A stretch of DNA of 64,000 nt from an uncultured Prochlorococcus sp. (GCF_902626525.1 NZ_CACOFR010000006.1:31959-95958); one strand, 5' to 3'; shown: positions 1 to 8,439, numbered from the stretch's first letter. The notes: generated from the sequence alone by a model not told the origin. Made by a program: numbers and translations.

Positions 1-110
1 AGATGTTCAAAAAAATTATCCAATAAGCTTTCCTCCATCGGTTGGGCAACAGCTCTTCCAGATGGACCAAAATTAATTAGTTTCTTTGTTTGTAAATTAT
101 TTTCATTCAT
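1..110 (-). CDS. ftn: Ferritin, N-terminal fragment (runs off left edge)
   Basis: Only the first 36 complete codons are inside the window. The ATG is at 110-108 and the frame stays open to base 1. The visible N-terminus contains NFGPSGRAVAQPMEESLLDN, which resembles the start of marine picocyanobacterial ferritins (GPNGRALAESMNPDLL in Synechococcus, as I recall it). In that family the four-helix bundle begins right after this segment. Ferritins store iron as a ferric mineral in a 24-mer cytoplasmic cage. The upstream neighbour on the same strand is an iron-type ABC ATPase, which suits an iron-handling role. The ferroxidase residues lie outside the window, so this rests on the N-terminus alone. 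Confidence 0.65.
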   Translation of the reverse strand, partial: MNENNLQTKKLINFGPSGRAVAQPMEESLLDNFFEH

Positions 111-200
111 GATTACGGTATAAAGCTTCCTAAATAATACAACATTTTGTATAAATTAGCACTTTATTAATGTTTTATTTAACATAACCCAATATATAAT

Positions 201-224
201 CAATACCAATATCAATAGCAATCT
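201..224. repeat. Four tandem CAATNN hexamers
   Basis: Between the ferritin start and the ABC ATPase end, four 6-base units run head to tail: CAATAC, CAATAT, CAATAG, CAATCT. Read on the minus strand they are NNATTG units about 91-114 bases upstream of the ferritin ATG. Hexamer arrays of this kind are how Fur-type operators are often described, so an iron-responsive operator is possible. The units do not match the canonical GATAAT hexamer. The function is inferred. Confidence 0.4.
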
Positions 225-359
225 CTTAAATGAATCTAGTATTTGGTTTTACAGAACTGCTATTAACTAATAAAATATATTTAAATAAAAAAAAGAAATG
301 TAAAAAGAAAAAATGCTCCAAATGGAAAGGGGGTAAATGCAACTGTTTATAAAAAAATC

Positions 360-1418
360 TTAAATATAAACCTTTTGAGCTCCAGGATATAAAAAACAAT
401 AACTATCTTTGTTAATAGAAAGAGAACATTTTTCACCATTATTTAGTTGGTTATCAATATTAGTTCTAACCCTTAATATTTCATCGTTTATAGATACTTT
501 ATACATAAGAAATTCACCAAGAAATTCTTTAGATAATACGATGGCTTTACCAGAGTTAGATCTTTTAATAGAAATAGATTTAGGAGCAATTGAAATGCTT
601 TTAATATTTGTATTATTTGATAACTTTGGACTATTAATTTCACCTAAACAAGACATATATGAATTACCGTTTTTGTGAAGATTAAGAATATTATTTCCCA
701 AAATAAAACTACTAACAAATATCGTCTTGGGATTATTTAGAAGATTAATTGGGGTATCAATTTGATGTATTTCACCTTCAAACATAACTGCAACTTTATC
801 GCAAATTGACATAGCTTCTTCAGGATCATGAGTAACCATTAATCCACTAGCATTACAACCCCTAAGAATATTTGGAAGTTCGCTTCTCAATTTGAGTTTG
901 ACGTGCATATCAAGACTACAAAAGGGTTCATCTAATAGAATAAAATTTGTACCTGGAGCAAGAGCCCTTGCAATAGCTAGTCTTTGTTTTTGACCTCCAG
1001 ACAATTCGTGTGGGTACCTTCCAACAAAACTATCAAGACCTACAACATTTAATAAATAATCAGCTCTAGATCTATTATTTTTGTTTTTCAAGCCAAACAT
1101 TACATTTTCAAAAACAGTTAAGTGAGGAAAAAGTGCATAATCTTGAAAAACCATTCCAATATTTCTCTTCTCAGGACTAAGAATTCTATAACTACTTGAA
1201 ATTTCCTTAGAATTTAAGAAAATCTTTCCTTTAGAAGGGTATTCGAAACCTGCGATCAATCTCAAAAGTGTGGTCTTTCCGCACCCAGAAGGACCTAGTA
1301 AACCTAGTAATTCACCACTTTCAATTTTTAGGTTAATTTCTTTTAATATCCAATTCGAATATTCTTGCTTATCATATTTATGATGCAGATCATCAATTAT
1401 TAATGCATCATTATTCAC
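360..1418 (-). CDS. ABC transporter ATP-binding protein, FbpC/FutC (ferric iron) type
   Basis: This is the ATPase subunit of an import ABC transporter. It has a Walker A motif GPSGCGKTT near residue 42, a signature LSGGQKQR near 140 and Walker B FILLDEPF near 160. A switch histidine follows in MVTHDPEEA. The C-terminal ~110 residues form a TOBE-like regulatory domain, as in FbpC/FutC and PotA. Length (352 aa) is normal for that group. It starts with GTG. No permease or binding-protein gene is adjacent, so the substrate cannot be read from context, except that a ferritin gene lies downstream. Ferric iron is the best guess; a polyamine or other substrate is possible. A perfect GTA-N8-TAC palindrome lies about 60 bases upstream. 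Confidence 0.85.
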   Translation of the reverse strand: MNNDALIIDDLHHKYDKQEYSNWILKEINLKIESGELLGLLGPSGCGKTTLLRLIAGFEYPSKGKIFLNSKEISSSYRILSPEKRNIGMVFQDYALFPHLTVFENVMFGLKNKNNRSRADYLLNVVGLDSFVGRYPHELSGGQKQRLAIARALAPGTNFILLDEPFCSLDMHVKLKLRSELPNILRGCNASGLMVTHDPEEAMSICDKVAVMFEGEIHQIDTPINLLNNPKTIFVSSFILGNNILNLHKNGNSYMSCLGEINSPKLSNNTNIKSISIAPKSISIKRSNSGKAIVLSKEFLGEFLMYKVSINDEILRVRTNIDNQLNNGEKCSLSINKDSYCFLYPGAQKVYI

Positions 1419-1477
1419 AAAGTTTTTTTTATTTAAGAATTTTAAATTAGCAGAAAAAATTCACCTAAAACATCTCT

Positions 1478-1493
1478 CGTATAAATTTATACG
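1478..1493. promoter_or_regulatory. Perfect 16-bp palindrome with GTA-N8-TAC (NtcA-like site)
   Basis: CGTATAAATTTATACG is a perfect 16-bp palindrome in the divergent gap between the ABC ATPase and nth. Its core reads GTA-TAAATTTA-TAC, the consensus form of an NtcA (CRP-family nitrogen regulator) site in cyanobacteria. It lies 60 bases from the ABC start and 21 bases from the nth start. The spacing suits activation of the ABC gene or repression of nth. The factor that binds is inferred. Confidence 0.5.
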
Positions 1494-1513
1494 CAAATTA
1501 TCGATCAAAATCA

Positions 1514-2167
1514 ATGAGGAAAGCTGAAAGAGCAAAAATAATACTTAGGGAACTTAAAAAGCTATATCCATCGCCTCCAATTCCTCTCGATCATACAAAT
1601 GCCTATACACTTCTTGTCGCGGTAGTTTTAAGTGCTCAATCTACTGATAAAAAAGTCAATGAATTAACAAAGAGTCTTTTTAAGATTGCAGATAATCCAG
1701 AAAAGATGATAAAGCTTGGTATTAGCGGCATATATGAATACATAAAATATTTAGGTCTATCTAATCAAAAATCAAAAAACATTTATAACCTATCAAAAAT
1801 CTTAATAGAAAAGTATCAAAACAAAGTTCCAGATACTTTTGAAGAACTTGAATCTCTCCCAGGAGTAGGTCATAAAACAGCATCAGTTGTGATGTCCCAA
1901 GTTTTTAAAATCCCATCTTTCCCTGTTGATACGCATATACACAGGCTTTCACAAAGATGGGGGTTATCTAATGGAAAAAGCGTGGTTCAAACAGAAAAAG
2001 ATCTTAAAAAAATATTTCCTGTTAATGATTGGAATACATTACATTTGCAAATAATCTTTTATGGCAGAGAATACTGTACTGCAAAAGGCTGTGATGGAAC
2101 AAAATGCTATTTATGTCGTACTCTTTATCCAAAAAGAAAAAAGAAATTTATATGTAAAAAACCCTAA
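1514..2167 (+). CDS. nth: Endonuclease III (DNA glycosylase/AP lyase)
   Basis: Base-excision repair enzyme that removes oxidised pyrimidines and cuts the AP site. The helix-hairpin-helix LPGVGHKTA carries the catalytic Lys at residue 121, and the catalytic Asp is D139 in FPVDTHIHR. The C-terminus has cysteines at 188, 193, 198, 201 and 214. This does not match the E. coli iron-sulfur spacing C-x6-C-x2-C-x5-C, so the cluster is either arranged differently or absent. The length of 217 aa is normal. The gene stands alone, divergent from the ABC ATPase. Confidence 0.93.
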   Translation: MRKAERAKIILRELKKLYPSPPIPLDHTNAYTLLVAVVLSAQSTDKKVNELTKSLFKIADNPEKMIKLGISGIYEYIKYLGLSNQKSKNIYNLSKILIEKYQNKVPDTFEELESLPGVGHKTASVVMSQVFKIPSFPVDTHIHRLSQRWGLSNGKSVVQTEKDLKKIFPVNDWNTLHLQIIFYGREYCTAKGCDGTKCYLCRTLYPKRKKKFICKKP

Positions 2168-2203
2168 GAAATTTATATAATTGTATAATTACTTTTTTTA
2201 ATC

Positions 2204-2863
2204 ATGAAAATAGCAATTACTGGTGCCTCAGGGAAAACAGGTTTTAGAATCTCTGAAGAGGCCGTAAAGGAAGGATATAAAGTAAGGCAAATCATAAGAA
2301 AGGACTCAAAAGTTTCTGAAGGACTAGAGAATTTAGAAACAATAAGAGTTTCATTAGACAAAAAAGAAGAACTTGATAAAGCTTTAAAAGATATTGATGC
2401 TTTGGTAATTGCCACTGGTGCGAGAGCATCTTTAGATTTAACTGGTCCCGCAAAGGTTGATGCACTAGGTGTTTACAGGCAACTAGAGAGTTGCAAAAGA
2501 GTTGGTGTTAAGAGAATTATTTTAGTTAGTTCTCTTTGTACTGGTAAATTGTTTCACCCATTAAATTTGTTCGGTTTAATCCTGATTTGGAAGAAAATAG
2601 GCGAAAACTTTTTACGAAATTCAAATTTTGAGTGGACAATTATAAGACCAGGTGGATTAAAGGAAAATGAAGAAATTAAATCGGAAAATATAAATTATTC
2701 AAAGGAGGATACTCAAATTAATGGATCAATCCCAAGAAGATTAGTAGCCCAATGCTGTATAGATTCTCTAAAAAACAAAGAATCCATAAATAAATTAATA
2801 GAAATAACAAGCTCAAATGATAATAAAAAGATATCTTTTAAAAAAGCTATGCAAATGATTTAA
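2204..2863 (+). CDS. Atypical SDR / NAD(P)-binding NmrA-like protein
   Basis: An N-terminal Rossmann fold is shown by TGASGKTG at residues 7-14. It is followed by a typical atypical-SDR layout (DALVIATGA, IILVSSLC, WTIIRPGGL). The 219-aa size and motif pattern match the cyanobacterial and chloroplast Ycf39/Tic62-like NAD(P)-binding family. The canonical YxxxK catalytic pair is not evident, so it may bind a cofactor without acting as a classic dehydrogenase. It is followed 26 bases later by a small conserved gene. The substrate is unknown. Confidence 0.8.
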   Translation: MKIAITGASGKTGFRISEEAVKEGYKVRQIIRKDSKVSEGLENLETIRVSLDKKEELDKALKDIDALVIATGARASLDLTGPAKVDALGVYRQLESCKRVGVKRIILVSSLCTGKLFHPLNLFGLILIWKKIGENFLRNSNFEWTIIRPGGLKENEEIKSENINYSKEDTQINGSIPRRLVAQCCIDSLKNKESINKLIEITSSNDNKKISFKKAMQMI

Positions 2864-2889
2864 AAGATGTAAACATATAAAATAAAACT

Positions 2890-3078
2890 ATGAAAATAAA
2901 TCCAAAAATTGACGCATTACAATTAATGCTTACCGATCTAAGAACAAGAAATGAACCTATAAGACATAAAGCTGCATTTAAAGGTTGTCAACCAGAATTT
3001 CAAAGTCTTGTATCAAGGCTAATAAAGCAGTTAGAGGAAGAATTAATTTCTGAAAAAATTGCAAATCGTGAAAGTTAA
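2890..3078 (+). CDS. Small conserved hypothetical protein (62 aa)
   Basis: A short, soluble, helical and charged protein with one cysteine, in KGCQPEFQSL. It reads as two helices with no signal or membrane segment. It follows the SDR gene on the same strand, so the two may be co-transcribed. It looks like a family of small picocyanobacterial proteins, but I do not recognise a function. Confidence 0.6.
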   Translation: MKINPKIDALQLMLTDLRTRNEPIRHKAAFKGCQPEFQSLVSRLIKQLEEELISEKIANRES

Positions 3079-3089
3079 AAATATATAGA

Positions 3090-3701
3090 TTACCTAAATA
3101 AACTTAATTTATCTAATTTTGCTTGTATTGATAGCTCATCATATCCTCCAAAAAATTTATTATCCAAAAATATTTGTGGAAAAGTATTATGGTTACTTTT
3201 AAACATTATTTTTTTGAAGCTTTCATCATTGTCAATTAAAAAAATCTCATGAGGAATAGATAAAGAATTAAGTAACCTAATTGCTCTTTTTGACCAAGGA
3301 CAATCCTTTAAAATGTAAATTTTTACACGTGATTGACTTTTTATTAAATCATTATTTGAAATATTTATAATTTTTTGTTCAAAAGAAATTAATAATATAT
3401 CAGTACCTTTTTTTACAATGCATCCCTCCTCAAGATGGCCACCAAAGACATTACATCCTTCATCTGCGAAACTTAAATGAAAATGAACTTCGCCATTATT
3501 AAAATGACCATTAAGAGATACTATCTCTAAATTTCCTTCAAATTTATTTATTTTTTTATTTCCAGGGCATTGAATACAAACTTTTCTAAGATTTCCAACC
3601 ACGCCAGAAATATAACCATATAAATTATTTGAAAGAGAATATTCTTTAATTGAATTTTTCAAATCAGATTCTGGAAATAGCTTTAGGCTATGGGAATTCA
3701 T
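3090..3701 (-). CDS. DUF296/PPC domain fused to a monothiol-type glutaredoxin
   Basis: Two domains are visible. Residues ~15-112 match the PPC/DUF296 fold, with SLNGHFNNGEVHFHLSFAD and a GGHLEEG motif at 87-93. Residues ~126-203 are a glutaredoxin: the active site is CPWS at 134-137, the cis-proline is in TFPQ at 173-176, and the GG glutathione-binding motif is at 185-186. The active site has a single Cys (CPxS), as in monothiol glutaredoxins, though not the CGFS form that carries iron-sulfur clusters. DUF296 domains can bind DNA or small ligands, so the fusion may couple redox state to such binding. The last point is inferred. It converges with the 62-aa gene. Confidence 0.85.
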   Translation of the reverse strand: MNSHSLKLFPESDLKNSIKEYSLSNNLYGYISGVVGNLRKVCIQCPGNKKINKFEGNLEIVSLNGHFNNGEVHFHLSFADEGCNVFGGHLEEGCIVKKGTDILLISFEQKIINISNNDLIKSQSRVKIYILKDCPWSKRAIRLLNSLSIPHEIFLIDNDESFKKIMFKSNHNTFPQIFLDNKFFGGYDELSIQAKLDKLSLFR

Positions 3702-3841
3702 TAGATATTATGAATAATTTTTGTAATATAAAACATCGTGAATAATAAATAAAAGTGTAGTTTATATTCTTTAGAATTCTGAATAAAAATAAATATTAAA
3801 ATCAATTTATATTAGTTTTACTTTAAATCTAAGTTTGTTAA

Positions 3842-4414
3842 GTGTGTAAAATGATTTTATATAGAGAAATTAATTTGTTAATTAGAAATAATCTTCAAAA
3901 ATGGGCTTTAAATATTCCTAACCTATTATCGATATCTCGTCTTTTTCTAGTATTACCTTTAATTCTTTTCTTAGAAATAAACAGACCCTTTTACGTTTTT
4001 ACATTGATTATAGTTGCTGGTACAACTGATTATTTTGATGGATTTATTGCAAGAAAATTTAACCTTAAGACGAGGTTAGGAGCTATACTTGATCCTTTAA
4101 GCGATAAAGTATTTTATTTGATTCCTTTAGTTTACCTCTGTAAAAATAATTTGATACCTTTCTGGTCTTTAACATTAATTTTATTTAGAGAATTAATAAT
4201 ATCTAGCCTTAGGAACTCAACAAAAGATGGTTTACCAGCATCTCAGTTAGGCAAATTTAAAACATTTTTCTTTTTTATTTCATTAGTGGCTTTCTTTTCG
4301 CCATTAAAATTAAGCTTATTGAAGAATTTAGCTTTTGTTTTTTATTGGATAGGATTCTTACTTACTTTTTTGACTTTATTTGGTTATTTAAGAATTAAAA
4401 AGAATCTTATCTGA
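3842..4414 (+). CDS. pgsA: CDP-diacylglycerol--glycerol-3-phosphate 3-phosphatidyltransferase
   Basis: Makes phosphatidylglycerol phosphate, the precursor of phosphatidylglycerol, a lipid essential in thylakoids. The CDP-alcohol phosphotransferase signature D-x2-DG-x2-AR-x8-G-x3-D-x3-D is complete in DYFDGFIARKF...GAILDPLSDK, about residues 62-88. Several hydrophobic segments follow, as expected for an integral membrane enzyme. The open frame begins with GTG at 3842; an in-frame ATG at 3851 is equally possible. The 3' end overlaps the convergent epimerase-like gene by 27 bases. Confidence 0.92.
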   Translation: MCKMILYREINLLIRNNLQKWALNIPNLLSISRLFLVLPLILFLEINRPFYVFTLIIVAGTTDYFDGFIARKFNLKTRLGAILDPLSDKVFYLIPLVYLCKNNLIPFWSLTLILFRELIISSLRNSTKDGLPASQLGKFKTFFFFISLVAFFSPLKLSLLKNLAFVFYWIGFLLTFLTLFGYLRIKKNLI

Positions 4415-5314
4415 TTTATCGTCAAAACTCTCTCCCTTTTTAAAATTAAAATCTTTCTCAAAACTATCCTTTAAACCATGCAATAAATCAAAATTTGGTT
4501 TCCATTCCAAATCATTCTTAATCTTAGAAATATCAGTTTGATAATGATTTAATCTGATTGGAAATCCCTTTCGCGACTTTGGATCTAATTTTTGATAATC
4601 AAATCTTCTTAAAGAAATCTCATTTTTATTTAATCCAAGAACTTCTGCACATATATAAATTAAACCTTTAATAGTAACTCCCTTTTCACCTGAGCAGTTA
4701 TAAATATTACTTTTAGAATTTTCGAAATTTATGCACTTAATCATTGCATCAGTTAGATCCGAAACATGTCCTAGCTGAGTAATTAGAGAACCGTCTCCTG
4801 GTACTGGAATGGTTCTATTAGTAAATAGCCTTTCAAAAAACCAATTTTCAATTTTATTATAATTTCCCGGTCCATAAATATATGTAGGTCTAAAACTAGT
4901 AAATGGAATTTTTTGATTTATTAACCAATTTTCCGTCTCAAACTTCCCTATGTGCCTGCTATCTGGGTCAACAGGGTCATTTTCTGATAAAGGTAATTCA
5001 TCAATATCTTTATAAACCCCAGCAGAACTGACATATATATATCTCTGAAAAGAGTCAGCTAAATTTTCTATAAGAAGTTTTGTTTGTTTTAACTCTCTTC
5101 CTGAAATATCATAGACAACGTCATATTTTTTATTTCTTAACTTGATAATATCTTCTGAACTGTTCCTATCTCCTTTAATTAAATTTGTCCTTTCAGGATT
5201 GATTTTATTACCTCTTGTGAAAATATCTATATTATGATTTTGTTTTAATAACTTTCCAACCAAAGATTTGCCAACAAATCTAGTGCCACCCATTACAAGA
5301 ATTTTCATATTCAA
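4388..5314 (-). CDS. NAD-dependent epimerase-like protein (CSP41-like)
   Basis: An extended-SDR/epimerase protein of 308 aa. The nucleotide-binding loop is GGTRFVGKSL at 9-18, and later motifs include YVSSAGVY, SFRPTYIYGPGNY and QLGHVSDLTDA. This pattern resembles the CSP41 group of chloroplast/cyanobacterial SDR-like proteins, which associate with RNA and ribosomes in plants. A sugar-nucleotide epimerase role is the alternative. The SDR YxxxK pair is not clearly present, which favours a non-enzymatic or altered role. It diverges from hisA across a strong palindrome. Confidence 0.8.
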   Translation of the reverse strand: MNMKILVMGGTRFVGKSLVGKLLKQNHNIDIFTRGNKINPERTNLIKGDRNSSEDIIKLRNKKYDVVYDISGRELKQTKLLIENLADSFQRYIYVSSAGVYKDIDELPLSENDPVDPDSRHIGKFETENWLINQKIPFTSFRPTYIYGPGNYNKIENWFFERLFTNRTIPVPGDGSLITQLGHVSDLTDAMIKCINFENSKSNIYNCSGEKGVTIKGLIYICAEVLGLNKNEISLRRFDYQKLDPKSRKGFPIRLNHYQTDISKIKNDLEWKPNFDLLHGLKDSFEKDFNFKKGESFDDKSDKILFNS

Positions 5315-5332
5315 AAAATATTTAATTAAAGT

Positions 5333-5354
5333 AGTAATCTTAATTAGGATTACT
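5333..5354. promoter_or_regulatory. 22-bp near-perfect palindrome between the epimerase gene and hisA
   Basis: Arms AGTAATC and GATTACT flank TTAATTAG. The palindrome is broken only at one symmetric T/G pair, which would be a wobble pair in RNA. It lies 18 bases before the epimerase start and 46 bases before hisA, so it could be an operator for either gene or a hairpin in a leader. No T-run follows, so it is not a typical terminator. Confidence 0.4.
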
Positions 5355-5400
5355 TAATGAATAGTACTACTAAGAAGTAATTAATGAAAAGGATTATTCT

Positions 5401-6168
5401 ATGGAACTAATACCAGCTATTGATTTGATGAACGGTAAGTGTGTAAGGCTTTTTAAGGGAGACTTTAATAAAAGGAAATACTTCACAAAAGAGCCTTATG
5501 AACAGGCCAAATTTTGGGAAAGAGAAGGTGCAAAATATATACATATAGTTGATTTAGATGCAGCAAAAACTGGATCCCCAACCAATGATAAATCAATTAA
5601 AGAGATTGCAGAAACAGTTAACATCCCTATTCAAGTAGGTGGAGGAATTAGGACTCAACATAGGATAGAGCAACTGTTTTCTTATGGAATTGATAAAGTT
5701 ATAATGGGAACATCTGCGATAGAAAATAAAGAGTTAATTAAAGACTTATCAAATAAATTTCCTGGAAGGATAATTATTGGTATTGATGCAAAAGACGGCA
5801 AAATTAGTACAAGGGGATGGTTAGAGCAATCTAATATCTTAGCCACAGATCTAGTAAGGGAGTTTTCTTCATTTAAAATAGCTAGTTTTATTGTTACGGA
5901 TATAAATACAGACGGGACATTAGAGGGAACTAATGAAGAATTTATAAAAAGTATTCTTGAAATTACAAAAATTCCTGTAATAGCATCAGGAGGTGTTGGT
6001 TCGATATCAGATTTATTATCTTTAGTAAAGTTTGAGAATTCTGGACTTTTTGGAGTAATTGTAGGTAAAGCTCTCTATGAAAATAAATTTAATATAAGCG
6101 AAGCCAATAATGTATTATCATCAAATAGATTAACTGACTTTGATTTAAATAACAATTACTACGCTTAA
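5401..6168 (+). CDS. hisA: ProFAR isomerase (HisA)
   Basis: Fourth step of histidine biosynthesis: the Amadori isomerisation of ProFAR to PRFAR. It is a (beta/alpha)8 barrel of 255 aa. The first-half catalytic Asp is in MELIPAIDLMNGKCVRL (D8) and the second-half Asp is in VTDINTDGTLEG. The phosphate-binding loops GGGIRT and ASGGVGS are present. No other his gene is nearby, as is usual in cyanobacteria where the pathway is scattered. Confidence 0.97.
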   Translation: MELIPAIDLMNGKCVRLFKGDFNKRKYFTKEPYEQAKFWEREGAKYIHIVDLDAAKTGSPTNDKSIKEIAETVNIPIQVGGGIRTQHRIEQLFSYGIDKVIMGTSAIENKELIKDLSNKFPGRIIIGIDAKDGKISTRGWLEQSNILATDLVREFSSFKIASFIVTDINTDGTLEGTNEEFIKSILEITKIPVIASGGVGSISDLLSLVKFENSGLFGVIVGKALYENKFNISEANNVLSSNRLTDFDLNNNYYA

Positions 6169-6246
6169 AAAAGTATAAAATTGATTTAAGGCTGGTATTT
6201 GCAGTAATTGTTAGTTAATTTTGTATAAGAGATAAGAAATCTAGTC

Positions 6247-7863
6247 TTGGAATTAATTTCAAAAAAATCAATTTTAATTATTGCTCCAAGTTTAATAGCA
6301 GAATCTTTATCGCTTAAATTAACATCTCTGGACAAAAATTTAGAAATTAATTTTAATAATGGGAAAAGAGATTCAACTCCGGATTTGGTTATATGGAATA
6401 TTCTTAATTTCCAATCAGAAGATCTTATCAGGTTAGAATTATTAAAATTAAGAGAACGATGGGACAAGTCAAAGTTTCTAATAATAATCTCTGGCGAACT
6501 TGTTTATGAAGCAAAAAAGACTCCATCTTTAAGTGCTGAAGGTTTCCTTTTAAATCCAAGCGTGGAAAAAGTTCTTGAATCTATTGATACCATTTTAAAT
6601 GGAGGAAGAGTATTTGATATCGAGAATAATTCTAGGGTTCAATTAAACAAAGTTAAGCCACTTACATTTAGTCAAAAAATACTAACTTCGGGCCTCAAAC
6701 AAATAGATACTGAGATTAACTATATTTTCAAATATGTCAACTCTGATGCAACTCCAGAATTTTATAAATTTATTCTAAAAGGAAGATTAAGAGAACTTAT
6801 TACTGCTAAATCTTTTCTTATTTTCTTATGGGGTAATTCACTAGAACTTTATACAGAGGCAATATATACTGAAAATGAAATTAATCTTGAAAATAGAGAC
6901 ACTGTATTCATTAAAGATAAAAATACTATAGAAATATGGAATTTAATTTTTAATAGACTAAAAGAAAGATATTGCTCAACTAACTTACAGGTTGAATTTA
7001 ATAATTCATCGATAATTCTTTCTGGAATTAAGAAAGAGTTCATTTCACGCCTAATATGCAGAATGCTAGATGAGCTAGATAATTTATTAAAAAATATAAA
7101 AGAAAACTATAAAGAGAAAGATTTTAAAGATGATTTAAAATCCCTTATAAAAGAACTTAAAATTAATACAATTTCTAATATCACAGACAGCTATTTTAGA
7201 TTAAGAAAAGGAAGCGAATCTATTTCAATAAATGATTTTATTTATAGTGAAGTAAGTTGTGAAGAGATCGATAGAGAATCTCATGAATCCATAATTTTTA
7301 TCGAGCCAATTATTAATAATGAAGCTCTTGAATATGATGGCAAATTACTACCTTTATATGAAACAGAATCATTTCTAATCCTTGAAAATATAATTTCAAA
7401 TTGGATAATAAGAAACTGTAATTTATTAGCTTCTGAAATCTTCAATATTAGTTCTTCTTGGCCTGAGCTAAGAACCGTACTTATAAATCCCGAATTACAA
7501 TCAACAAGAAATTTTGAAAGATTTAGAAATAATATTAATAATTATAATCGTTGGCACGACTATATTTATATGCCTATCTACTTATATGAGAGTAAAAGAG
7601 AATATATTGATATTATCGACAATAAATTTACCCGTTATTTTAAAAATGAAAATAGAGAGAAGGAATTAGATAATTTAGAATGGCTACAAAAACAAGTTAC
7701 ATTGTTAGTTGAGATAAGAGATGCTGTAGCTCCGCAGCTGGAAGTTGCGGTAAAATATATCGGTAATCTTTTCGTAAATTTCCTAACCAAAGTCGTTGGT
7801 AAAGCTATTGGCTTAGTTGGGAAAGGAATCCTACAAGGATTAGGAAGATCTAGTTCCAAGTAA
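6247..7863 (+). CDS. DUF3685 (Ycf55-like) protein
   Basis: A 538-aa protein starting at TTG. The first ~125 residues look like a response-regulator receiver fold (ILIIAPSLIAESL, then FLIIISGELVYEAKKTPSLSAEGFLLNPSVEKVLESID). They seem to lack the full acidic pocket and phospho-acceptor Asp pattern. The long remainder is charged and ends with an amphipathic stretch (VKYIGNLFVNFLTKVVGKAIGLVGKGILQGLG), which suggests membrane association. This layout fits the cyanobacterial/plastid DUF3685 (Ycf55) family. The function is unknown. It leads a plus-strand run continuing with a thylakoid thioredoxin-fold gene 14 bases downstream. Confidence 0.75.
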   Translation: MELISKKSILIIAPSLIAESLSLKLTSLDKNLEINFNNGKRDSTPDLVIWNILNFQSEDLIRLELLKLRERWDKSKFLIIISGELVYEAKKTPSLSAEGFLLNPSVEKVLESIDTILNGGRVFDIENNSRVQLNKVKPLTFSQKILTSGLKQIDTEINYIFKYVNSDATPEFYKFILKGRLRELITAKSFLIFLWGNSLELYTEAIYTENEINLENRDTVFIKDKNTIEIWNLIFNRLKERYCSTNLQVEFNNSSIILSGIKKEFISRLICRMLDELDNLLKNIKENYKEKDFKDDLKSLIKELKINTISNITDSYFRLRKGSESISINDFIYSEVSCEEIDRESHESIIFIEPIINNEALEYDGKLLPLYETESFLILENIISNWIIRNCNLLASEIFNISSSWPELRTVLINPELQSTRNFERFRNNINNYNRWHDYIYMPIYLYESKREYIDIIDNKFTRYFKNENREKELDNLEWLQKQVTLLVEIRDAVAPQLEVAVKYIGNLFVNFLTKVVGKAIGLVGKGILQGLGRSSSK

Positions 7864-7877
7864 GTTTTTAAACTTTA

Positions 7878-8426
7878 ATGAAAATAATTCAATGGATTCT
7901 AATAGCATTAATTTTTTTAAGCCCATATAAAGCAAATGCCACTAGAGATTCTAATAGTTACGATGGAAATATCTTTCCTATATACGCAGGAAATGGAGCA
8001 ATAGTTCCTCCTACTACAACTCTTGAGGAATCCTTAAAAAATCAAAGAGTAACAGTTTTATTTTTTTATCTTGATGACAGTTCTGATAGTAAAGCTATGG
8101 CTCCTATAATATCTGGTTTAGATTTGATATGGAGAAACAATATAGATATCATCGCCCTAACTACAGATGAATTACAGAACGAAGAAAAGTCTGAAAGTCT
8201 ATATGAACCTAACTATTATTGGAATGGACTAATTCCGCAAACAATTATCATTAATAATGATGGCGAAGTTAAATATGATAAAAATGGAATGATTAATATT
8301 GATGAATTAAATAAAGTTATAGGAGAACTTAAAGGAATTGATATAAACGATACGGAATTTTCTATAGAAAGTTTTAATGAATACAACAGTATCATTTCCG
8401 GAAAAAAAGCGAAAATCAAAAATTAA
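7878..8426 (+). CDS. Exported thioredoxin-fold protein, thylakoid PSI-accumulation-factor-like
   Basis: A Sec signal peptide is visible (MKIIQWILIALIFLSPYKANA, cleavage near residue 21). A thioredoxin-like fold follows: RVTVLFFYLDDSSDSKAMAP, a long central segment, and GLIPQTIIINNDGEV, where the cis-proline is conserved. The CxxC active site is missing, so it is unlikely to be a dithiol oxidoreductase. Cyanobacterial proteins of this form have been annotated as thylakoid factors for photosystem I accumulation; that name is from memory and tentative. It sits 14 bases after the DUF3685 gene. Confidence 0.6.
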   Translation: MKIIQWILIALIFLSPYKANATRDSNSYDGNIFPIYAGNGAIVPPTTTLEESLKNQRVTVLFFYLDDSSDSKAMAPIISGLDLIWRNNIDIIALTTDELQNEEKSESLYEPNYYWNGLIPQTIIINNDGEVKYDKNGMINIDELNKVIGELKGIDINDTEFSIESFNEYNSIISGKKAKIKN

Positions 8427-8439
8427 ATTTTAAAAAATC

